From: Tannerella sp.
GTDB taxonomy: Bacteria > Bacteroidota > Bacteroidia > Bacteroidales > Tannerellaceae
Assembly (NCBI GenBank): GCA_031275525.1
Contig: JAISOP010000245.1
Location: 1 to 12,235, forward strand
Direction of reading: 5' to 3'
DNA length: 12,235 nt
Part shown: one piece after another, positions 5,947-12,235 of the stretch
How the letters are laid out: each line of letters opens with the position of its first letter
Position numbering within the stretch: the first letter of the stretch is position 1
The notes under the pieces: generated by a model
The model's input: the letters and a program-made list of their open reading frames with translations, nothing else
Database searches by the model: none
What the model was told of the DNA's origin: nothing
Made by a program: the position numbers and the translations under genes

Positions 5947-7164
5947 ATGAATACAATAATGAAAAAGTACTCACTAATAATAGCGTTCTGCCTGGCCGTT
6001 GCCGGCTTGACGGCTGCCAATCCCGTAAGGAAAACGATCCAGGCTGGAGGCCTTGAACGGGAATATTTGGTTTATACCCCTGAAAATAACCATTCCCTGC
6101 CGGAGGGACTGATGGTTTGCCTGCACGGATTCAACGGTTCGATGGGAAATTTTTTCAGCGATTATCCCATATACAAAATAGCGGATTCGCTCAATTACCT
6201 GATCGTTGCGCCGCAGGCTCTGCCCGAACAAAGTCAGAGCCTGATTGACGAGGCGGCGACGATTAGCCTCGTCACCGGAAACAAACTGTCCCTGAATGCG
6301 GTCTGGGGTTGCGGATTGAAAGTCAAAGCGCTTCTGCTGGATGAAGAATTAAACCGTTCGGTGGATGATGTGGAATTTATCCGTCTGATGATCCTGCGGA
6401 CGCTGGAAGACTTTGCCCTGAAAGCCGAAAACATCTTCCTGACCGGCACCTCCATGGGTGGTTACATGGCCTACCAGTTTGCGCTCAAACAACCGGTTAA
6501 ACTGTCGGGAATCGTCTCCATTGTCGGGTCAATGGGGTTGAACATCCGGGGAATGGGAGAGGGAATGAAGGTGCCGGTCTGCGATTTTCACAGCGTGACG
6601 GATGAAGTCGTTCCCTATACCGGTTCGATGGAAAGCTTCGGGGTGAAGGTTTCCCTGGCCTACCCCAAACAGGAGGTGCTCGACTATTGGGTGCAAACCA
6701 ACGGCGCGGGTACGCCGGTGAGGGAAAACGTCAGCTATTATCCTTCAACCAACGGCATCACGGTCGAAAAAATTACCTGGCCGCATCCGGAATATGAAGT
6801 CGTGCATTACAAAATGAACGGCTCCAATCACAGCTATTTCTTCCGGAAAGAAGCGGGCGACTGCATGGACTATGTGGAGGAAATCACCAAATTCATCGCC
6901 GCACATGCTGCGCCGCGCCCGGACGGAATCGGGTTCGTCCCGGAACAGCAGCAACCGGCTGTATATCCGAATCCGGCTTACGAGGTAATCTATTTCGGGG
7001 TGATGAACGGGAATGTTTCGATCTGCGACTTCACGGGAAGGGAAATACTCTCTGCCCCGTTCAGCGCCGGGCAACTGGAGGTCTCGTTCCTGAAACCGGG
7101 GATGTACATTCTTTCCATCCGGTCGGACGGAACCCTCCGGACGGCCAAATTGATTAAGCGTTAG
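5947..7164 (+). CDS. Secreted alpha/beta-hydrolase esterase (PHB depolymerase/feruloyl esterase type) with T9SS sorting domain
   Basis: The 405-residue protein starts with a signal peptide (KK followed by the hydrophobic stretch SLIIAFCLAVAGLTAA, about residues 6-24). The hydrolase domain follows: oxyanion-loop CLHGFNGSMGNF (58-69), nucleophile elbow GTSMGG with S169, acid D219 in VTDEVVPY and histidine H295 in GSNHSYFF. The order and spacing fit the polyhydroxybutyrate depolymerase / feruloyl esterase (LpqC-like) branch; the real substrate is unknown. Residues about 338-405, from VYPNPAYEVI through the G-rich strands to KLIKR, form a type A C-terminal sorting domain. The protein is therefore probably exported through the type IX system and released or anchored on the surface. 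Starts at 5947 and 5959 (MKKYSL) are both possible; the second gives a more standard signal peptide. crcB follows after 42 nt, perhaps on the same transcript. Confidence 0.85.
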   Translation: MNTIMKKYSLIIAFCLAVAGLTAANPVRKTIQAGGLEREYLVYTPENNHSLPEGLMVCLHGFNGSMGNFFSDYPIYKIADSLNYLIVAPQALPEQSQSLIDEAATISLVTGNKLSLNAVWGCGLKVKALLLDEELNRSVDDVEFIRLMILRTLEDFALKAENIFLTGTSMGGYMAYQFALKQPVKLSGIVSIVGSMGLNIRGMGEGMKVPVCDFHSVTDEVVPYTGSMESFGVKVSLAYPKQEVLDYWVQTNGAGTPVRENVSYYPSTNGITVEKITWPHPEYEVVHYKMNGSNHSYFFRKEAGDCMDYVEEITKFIAAHAAPRPDGIGFVPEQQQPAVYPNPAYEVIYFGVMNGNVSICDFTGREILSAPFSAGQLEVSFLKPGMYILSIRSDGTLRTAKLIKR

Positions 7165-7206
7165 TAAATCCAATGTTCAGGTGAAGAGAAATTTTGCGGT
7201 AAAAAA

Positions 7207-7581
7207 ATGATGCGTGCCTTACTGTTGGTCGGATTGGGAGGAGGCGCCGGAAGTATCCTCCGTTACCTGACGTCTGTGGTTGTTACACGATATTTCCAGG
7301 GCGTTTTTCCTTTGGCCATTTTTATCGTTAATGTATTGGGCTGTCTTATGATTGGTCTGCTGCTGGGACTCTTGGAACGTCCGTTGTTCACCCATCCGGA
7401 CATGAAACTGCTGTTTGTAACGGGCTTTTGCGGAGGTTACACGACCTTTTCCACTTTCTCTTACGAAAACCTCAGCTTGATTCAATCCGGACATTACCTG
7501 ACTGCTGTTTTGTACATTGCGGCAAGCGTATTCCTGGGCATGGTGGCAGTCTGGCTCGGATTCGTGCTTGCGAAACTTTGA
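7207..7581 (+). CDS. crcB: Fluoride channel/exporter CrcB (Fluc)
   Basis: CrcB/Fluc forms a dual-topology dimer in the inner membrane that lets toxic fluoride leave the cell. The 124-residue product has the family length and four hydrophobic helices (about 3-23, 34-55, 66-88, 97-121). Signature residues are GGGAGSILRY (11-20), the pore asparagine N42 in VNVLG, and GFCGGYTTFSTFSYE (73-87), with the central sodium-binding turn and the pore phenylalanines. Two ATGs stand next to each other (7207, 7210); the first is used. The 42-nt gap from the esterase is too short for a fluoride riboswitch and none is seen. nhaA follows 30 nt later, suggesting cotranscription. A single copy is enough, because the family includes homodimers. 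Confidence 0.95.
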   Translation: MMRALLLVGLGGGAGSILRYLTSVVVTRYFQGVFPLAIFIVNVLGCLMIGLLLGLLERPLFTHPDMKLLFVTGFCGGYTTFSTFSYENLSLIQSGHYLTAVLYIAASVFLGMVAVWLGFVLAKL

Positions 7582-7611
7582 TTGCGTCGAAAAAGAATAA
7601 AAACCGGAAAT

Positions 7612-8925
7612 ATGAATCACCAGAAAATATCTCCCATTGATAAAATCGTATATCCCATCCAAGTGTTCATGCGACAGGAGAAATCCGGAGGGATCGTACT
7701 TGGAATCAGCGTGATTATCGCGCTCATCCTGGCTAATTCCGCCTGGTCGGAGTCCTACTTTCACCTCTTTGAACATAAGTTAGGTTTCTGTTTTGACGGA
7801 AAAACATACCTCGAATATGATCTGCTGCACTGGATCAACGATGGCCTGATGGCGATTTTCTTTTTTGTCGTGGGTCTCGAACTCAAGCGGGAAGTTGTGG
7901 GAGGAGAGTTGTCGAATCTGCGGCAAGCGCTGCTACCGATCGGAGCGGCTACAGGAGGCATGATTGTCCCGGCTGTTCTGTTTTTTGTCCTGAACGCTTC
8001 CAGCGAGGCCAGCCGGGGTTGGGGGATTCCGATGGCGACCGACATCGCTTTCTCCCTGAGCGTACTCTACCTCTTGGGCGACCGGGTGCCGCTTTCGCTC
8101 AAAGTTTTCCTCACCGCCTTGGCCATTGTGGACGATTTGGGGGCGGTGCTGGTGATTGCCTTTTTTTATACCTCAGATATCTACATCGTCAACCTGCTGA
8201 TCGGGGTGGTCTTCATCACGACCATGTATATCGGGAACAGGCTGGGCATTAGGAATATTCTTTTTTATGCCATCTTGGGGATCGGAGGCGTTTGGACGGC
8301 GTTCTTGCTGTCGGGCGTTCATGCGACGATCGCCTCCGTTGCAGCCGCTTTTACGATCCCGACGGATGTGCAAATAGACGAGAATACCTTTATCACAAAA
8401 ATACAAAACTATTTAAGCCGCTTCAAGGCCATTGATTCCAACGACAAACCGACCTTATCGGAAGACCAGGTGCATCTCCTCGGCAAGGTGCGACGGAGCA
8501 CGAATGCGGCCATGCCGCCGCTACAGCGACTGGAACAGGCCATGCATCCTTTCGTCGTCTTTGTCATCGTTCCGATTTTTGCCCTGGCGAATGCCGGCGT
8601 ATCGTTGCAGGTGGATGCGGACAGCCTGTTCAATACGCATATCGCTGTCGGTACGGGAATGGGACTGCTGTTCGGGAAATTCATCGGCGTAGTCGGCTTC
8701 ACGCTACTCATGGTGAAATTGAAAATCGCCGGCTTCCCTGCCGGCATGACGGTGAAAAACCTTTGCGGACTCGGCTTCCTCACCTCTATCGGCTTTACCA
8801 TGTCGTTGTTCATCACCTCGCTGGCCTTCTCCAATCCGGAGCATATCGTCCAGGCCAAAATCGGCATTTTTATGGCGTCCATCATTGGCGGAATCGCAGG
8901 ATACGCGGTGTTGAGGAAAAGGTGA
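7612..8925 (+). CDS. nhaA: Na+/H+ antiporter NhaA
   Basis: NhaA exchanges internal Na+ for external protons at the inner membrane and serves pH and sodium homeostasis. With ATG 7612 (preceded by GGAAAT) the product has 437 residues; a TTG at 7582 would add ten residues of no family character. Family motifs are GLELKREVVGGEL (88-100), ATDIAFSLSVLYLLG (142-156, D144), AIVDDLGAVLVIAFFYT (171-187, ion-binding D174 and D175) and GKFIGVVGF (355-363, with K356 in the place of the TM10 lysine). GFLTSIGFTMSLFITSLAF closes the core. It is about 50 residues longer than E. coli NhaA. Much of the excess is a hydrophilic stretch at about 252-305, between HATIASVAAAFTIP and RLEQAMHPFVVF. It lies 30 nt after crcB and converges on the next gene. 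Confidence 0.95.
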   Translation: MNHQKISPIDKIVYPIQVFMRQEKSGGIVLGISVIIALILANSAWSESYFHLFEHKLGFCFDGKTYLEYDLLHWINDGLMAIFFFVVGLELKREVVGGELSNLRQALLPIGAATGGMIVPAVLFFVLNASSEASRGWGIPMATDIAFSLSVLYLLGDRVPLSLKVFLTALAIVDDLGAVLVIAFFYTSDIYIVNLLIGVVFITTMYIGNRLGIRNILFYAILGIGGVWTAFLLSGVHATIASVAAAFTIPTDVQIDENTFITKIQNYLSRFKAIDSNDKPTLSEDQVHLLGKVRRSTNAAMPPLQRLEQAMHPFVVFVIVPIFALANAGVSLQVDADSLFNTHIAVGTGMGLLFGKFIGVVGFTLLMVKLKIAGFPAGMTVKNLCGLGFLTSIGFTMSLFITSLAFSNPEHIVQAKIGIFMASIIGGIAGYAVLRKR

Positions 8926-8972
8926 CGATACCGTGTGCGGAATAGCCGCCAATGCGTTTCGGGGGACTTTGA

Positions 8973-8988
8973 GACGCAGCGTTGCGTC
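8973..8988. terminator. Weak hairpin between convergent genes
   Basis: GACGCA (8973-8978) and TGCGTC (8983-8988) form a 6-bp stem with a 4-base loop in the 118-nt gap between the convergent nhaA and ATP-grasp genes. No clear T-tract follows on either strand, so a terminator role is only suggested by position. Confidence 0.25.
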
Positions 8989-9043
8989 CAATAAAAGAAT
9001 GAACCGGGATGAACTCCTCCCAGGCTGCAATCCGGCTTAAACA

Positions 9044-10255
9044 TCACGCCAAAATACAGGCTCTGTAGTGTGTTTCGGGCGTGACCGGACAAAGCGAAAA
9101 ATATCCGGACTTGATTTTCCCGTCTTTCAATTGCAAAGGATATGTTTTTTCCATCCGGAGATGCGAAGCGTAGGCCGCTCCCGGAGAGGATTCGCAGGTA
9201 ATGGTCAGCCGTCCCTCTATCGAGGGGTGCATCCACCGGCGACTCAGTTGCAAGGCTACCACTCCCATCGTATAGCGCAGATTCAATTCAATCAACGGAT
9301 GAATCGCGAACACGTCGTTCCGGCGGTAAATCAGCATATCGACACCCAGATAACCCCGATAGACAGTACCCAGCGTCTCCGTCAGGACCGCGGTAACGGC
9401 GTCGCGCACGTCTTGCAGCGATTGTTCCGGAACACAGGCCCGTAACCTGTTCCGCAACGTTTCTTCGCTGCCCAGCAAACAAGCGCTGAAAGAGCCTTTC
9501 GGCGACGTCTCGAAGACCGACAATCCCCTGTATGCGACCTGTCCGTTTCCATCGGATTCAAATTCCATAGCAAAATCACAGGCTTTATCCAGTAGCGGTT
9601 CGATGCTGACCTGCCCCTGTTTTTTTAAGGCGCCGGTTATCCAGTGGAGCGCCGGCGTTTCCAAGCGGCCGGCAGGAATCCGGAGCAATCCCCGTCCGGA
9701 ACAGGAATAGGGCATTTTCAGGAGACAGGGGGGCGGGTAAACGGACATGAACTGCCGGACTTCTTCCGGCGTTGTACAAAAAAGGGGTGCGGCGAGGGAC
9801 GACGTTTCCGGCAATCGTGCCTGTACCTTCCGCAAACATTCGGCGGCTGTTTGCCGGCCCGTCAGACGGGTATATGCTTCCTTCCACGGAGGAACAATCA
9901 GCGTTACGCCCCGCTTGCGAAGCGATTCAAAGAAACGGATGCTTTGCGGCGAGAGTCCCCACGGCGCTGCTTCGAGTGGTTTGGTTTCCGTCGTGCAACG
10001 GCCGGACGCTGCCTGCGAGAGCGGAAGGACGGGGGGGCGCAGCGCCGGCGGTATGGAAGTCAGGAAACGTGACACGCCCACCGCGTTGTCCACCCAGACG
10101 TAATCGCCCGCCGCACCATACCAGAGCGGCAGGAGGCTCAAGTCTTCCCTCATCTTGCGCACCGGCGCCGAAGGGGTGTCATGAGCCTTTCCCGGGCAAA
10201 CGGAGTGCTCGTGTCCCGGATTGAAATAATGTAGTTTGCTATTCGAGATTTTCAT
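9044..10255 (-). CDS. Uncharacterised protein with ATP-grasp-like motifs
   Basis: I do not recognise a named family for this 403-residue cytoplasmic protein. Its N-terminus LHYFNPGHEHSV (8-19) looks conserved-type. The rest resembles an ATP-grasp enzyme: LLKMPYSCSGRGLLR (178-192) with a lysine and small-residue loop like the ATP-binding element, IEPLLDKACDFAMEFE (218-233) in the place of the hinge strand, GYLGVDMLIYR (301-311), and HPLIELNLRYTMG (319-331), where E323 and N325 resemble the Mg-binding E-x-N pair. Such enzymes join a carboxylate to an amine or thiol using ATP; the substrate here is unknown. ATG 10255 (MKISN) is chosen over GTG 10264. It overlaps the DUF349 gene by 17 nt, so the two are probably co-translated. 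No signal peptide or membrane segment is seen. Confidence 0.72.
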   Translation of the reverse strand: MKISNSKLHYFNPGHEHSVCPGKAHDTPSAPVRKMREDLSLLPLWYGAAGDYVWVDNAVGVSRFLTSIPPALRPPVLPLSQAASGRCTTETKPLEAAPWGLSPQSIRFFESLRKRGVTLIVPPWKEAYTRLTGRQTAAECLRKVQARLPETSSLAAPLFCTTPEEVRQFMSVYPPPCLLKMPYSCSGRGLLRIPAGRLETPALHWITGALKKQGQVSIEPLLDKACDFAMEFESDGNGQVAYRGLSVFETSPKGSFSACLLGSEETLRNRLRACVPEQSLQDVRDAVTAVLTETLGTVYRGYLGVDMLIYRRNDVFAIHPLIELNLRYTMGVVALQLSRRWMHPSIEGRLTITCESSPGAAYASHLRMEKTYPLQLKDGKIKSGYFSLCPVTPETHYRACILA

Positions 10256-12235
10256 CAATTGCACTAATCTTCTTCACGATCAGCGCTATTTCATCTCTCA
10301 ACCGTTCGATCTTGTGCTCCATCTCTTTCCGCAGGGTATTGCCTCCCTTGGAAGAGAGACTGAAGAACCCGACATTGTTTTCATACGTCTGTAACTCGCT
10401 TTTCATGCGTTCGTAGGTTCGCATCAGTTTGTCGCGTTCGTTGTGCAGTTTTCCCGTGTCGCGTCCGCCTTCGACAAAAGCCGTACGGTACTGCTGCGAC
10501 CGACGGTCGGACTGAGCGATGTTCAACCGTCCGTACTGCTTGTCCACCTCTGCCCGGAATGCTTTGTTGAGGTTGTCTTTTTCCTTGAACGGCACGTGTC
10601 CGACCGTGTTCCATTCGGCGATCAACAGTTTCAACTCGCTTAACGCTGCTTCTACCGGCAATTCCCGGTTAATTTCGCTGACCTTTTTTATCAACAGTTG
10701 TTTGGTGGCAAGATTGGTCGATTCCTCCGTCTTTTGCGAGTAGAACAGTTTGTTCTTCTGCTCAAAAAAGTAATCACATGCCTTACTGAATTGTTTCCAG
10801 AAGCGGCCGGAATGTTTATGTACAACGGGGCCGATCTTTTTCCATTCGTTCTGGAGGTCGATAATGGCTTTGGTCGCTTCTTTCCAGTCCGTACGGTATT
10901 TCATTTCTTCCGCCTTGGCAACCAGTTCCCGTCTCAATTGGTAGTTTTTCTCTAAATCCTTCTTGATGGATTTGTAGAATTCGCTCTTCCTGTCGAAGTA
11001 ACGGTCGCACGCTTTCCGGAATCGTTCGGGTATTTTGCTGCTCTGCTTTTTCGTAACGAAGCCGATGGTATGCCATTTTTTCTGCAATTCGATGACTTCC
11101 TGGGTTTTCTTTTCCCAGTCCCTAAAGGTCTTCAGCGATTCATAGTCGATATGCTCAACGATTTCGCAAAAGGCCGTTTTCTCGGCCAGGTTTTTTTCTT
11201 CTTGCGCCTTCAAGGTGTCAAAATACGCATGATGATTCTTCTTGACCACGGCGGAGGCTTCTTTGAAACGCGTCCACAGGGATTCGCGAACGTTCCGTGC
11301 CACCGGCCCGATCTCACGCCACTGCTGGAACAACTTCTGCAATTGGTGGTAGGCGGAAATGGCATCCGGTTCGTCCGCCAGTTTTTCGACAGCTTCGCAA
11401 AGCGTAGTCTTCAACGCCAGGTTTTTCTTGAAGTCATAGTCGCGGAATTGATTGTTGATCTTGATCAGGCTGTAAAATCGTTCACTCTGGGCTTGATAGT
11501 TTCGCCATAATTCCCATGCCTGTTTCTGGGGAACAGGGTCGAGTTTTTTCCATTTTTGCTGGATTTCCTTAAACTCGTTGTATCGCTTGTGGAAATCGTC
11601 CTGGCTTTCGACTAACACCTGTAAACGGTCGATCAGTTGGAGTTTTTTTATGTAATTATCTTCCTTGAGATGTTCTTCCTGCTCGTGAAGCAATGCCCTT
11701 TTCTGTTTGTATTCGGACAGCAATTCTTTCAACAGCGGCGCCGTTTCGTCTTCCGGCGCCCTGAAATCAACTTCGTCGCCGCCGTTTTCAACAAAAACCC
11801 GCCTTAGTTCGTCCGTTTCCGCTTTGTCAATCCGGTAATAAGCCTGCTTCAGTTCGTCCACCTGTTCGCGGGAGGAGGTTTCTGCGTGGGCGACCACTAC
11901 TTTCAACTCGTTCAGGATTTCCTGCTTGTTGAGCATCCCGATAGCTCCCACCTCAATGGCTTCCTGCAATTCGCCACAGAAATTATCGGGCGTTGTCGGG
12001 AGTTCTTTCAGTTCGGGTTCATCGGTCGTCTCTTCTTCGTTGTCAGGCTCTTCCGGTTCAGGCTGATCCGTTGTTTCCGCTTCGTTGTCGCAGGCCGGTA
12101 CTTCCGGTGTTTCCGGCAAACTATTCTCCTCTTCCGGGGGAGCGTCTTCTTTTTCCGGAACGACGTCTGCTACCTCCGGAGACGCCTCTGCTGTCTCCTG
12201 AAGTGCATTATCTTCCTCCGGAACGACGTCCTCTG
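10239..12235 (-). CDS. Multi-repeat DUF349 protein, 5' end outside window
   Basis: The frame is open to the window edge, so the true start is not visible; at least 664 residues are encoded. The TTG at 12119 is not a credible start because the same acidic composition continues upstream of it. The N-terminal part (edge to about 12000) is low-complexity, rich in Glu, Pro, Asp and Val/Thr (for example VVPE, EEPD, TTDEPE). After it come about five DUF349 repeats of roughly 77 residues, each marked by a W-x-x-[ILV]-x-x-V core: WKKLDPVP, WREIGPVA, WHTIGFVT, WKKIGPVV and WNTVGHVP, around 11540, 11310, 11065, 10835 and 10600. Predicted structure is helical and charged; the C-terminal ERMKSELQTYENNV...HKIERLRDEIALIVKK looks like coiled coil. 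The function of DUF349 is not established. The last 17 nt overlap the ATP-grasp-like gene. Confidence 0.9.
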   Translation of the reverse strand, partial: EDVVPEEDNALQETAEASPEVADVVPEKEDAPPEEENSLPETPEVPACDNEAETTDQPEPEEPDNEEETTDEPELKELPTTPDNFCGELQEAIEVGAIGMLNKQEILNELKVVVAHAETSSREQVDELKQAYYRIDKAETDELRRVFVENGGDEVDFRAPEDETAPLLKELLSEYKQKRALLHEQEEHLKEDNYIKKLQLIDRLQVLVESQDDFHKRYNEFKEIQQKWKKLDPVPQKQAWELWRNYQAQSERFYSLIKINNQFRDYDFKKNLALKTTLCEAVEKLADEPDAISAYHQLQKLFQQWREIGPVARNVRESLWTRFKEASAVVKKNHHAYFDTLKAQEEKNLAEKTAFCEIVEHIDYESLKTFRDWEKKTQEVIELQKKWHTIGFVTKKQSSKIPERFRKACDRYFDRKSEFYKSIKKDLEKNYQLRRELVAKAEEMKYRTDWKEATKAIIDLQNEWKKIGPVVHKHSGRFWKQFSKACDYFFEQKNKLFYSQKTEESTNLATKQLLIKKVSEINRELPVEAALSELKLLIAEWNTVGHVPFKEKDNLNKAFRAEVDKQYGRLNIAQSDRRSQQYRTAFVEGGRDTGKLHNERDKLMRTYERMKSELQTYENNVGFFSLSSKGGNTLRKEMEHKIERLRDEIALIVKKISAIDENLE

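Noticed and set aside
7165..7206. Fluoride riboswitch upstream of crcB
   Set aside because: The gap is only 42 nt and shows none of the conserved crcB-motif pairing segments.
7582..7611. TTG start extending NhaA by ten residues
   Set aside because: The added residues are basic and unlike the family; ATG 7612 has a GGAAA upstream and gives the expected N-terminus.
8409..9236. 275-residue minus-strand open frame across the end of nhaA
   Set aside because: Antisense to nhaA, which has full family motifs; no protein character.

Overview
The window looks like chromosome from a member of the Bacteroidales, probably close to Tannerella or Porphyromonadaceae. Three things point there. A secreted esterase ends in a type IX secretion (T9SS) sorting domain that finishes KLIKR. 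The recognisable -7 boxes have the Bacteroidetes form TAnnTTTG, with almost no Shine-Dalgarno sequences. The organisation around leuD, a second leuA-like gene and leuB is also typical. Genus-level assignment is inference.

Left third (1-4743, minus strand): a compact transcription unit read right to left as leuD, a LeuA/CimA-type synthase, an AAA/ABC-type ATPase, a small PD-(D/E)XK nuclease-like protein, mgsA (methylglyoxal synthase) and the start of leuB (cut by the window edge). Junctions run from a 14-nt overlap to a 14-nt gap. The Leu proteins serve branched-chain amino acid synthesis. The ATPase-nuclease pair has no obvious place in that pathway and looks like an inserted defence-type cassette.

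Middle (4744-5946): a 1.2-kb gene-free divergent region. It holds a probable promoter for leuD, a 112-bp imperfect palindrome, and a striking array of 17 tandem 41-bp units (5098-5794) with no change in spacing. Each unit carries a palindrome or its degenerate relative. The palindrome changes from one sequence to another in blocks, and both arms change together so the dyad is kept.

Right-middle (5947-8925, plus strand): the T9SS-exported esterase, then crcB (fluoride channel) and nhaA (Na+/H+ antiporter) with short gaps.

Right end (9044-12235, minus strand, convergent with nhaA): a protein with ATP-grasp-like motifs overlapping the 3' end of a multi-repeat DUF349 gene. The DUF349 gene has an acidic, low-complexity N-terminal part and runs off the window. 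I saw no tRNA, rRNA, CRISPR array, transposase or phage gene.
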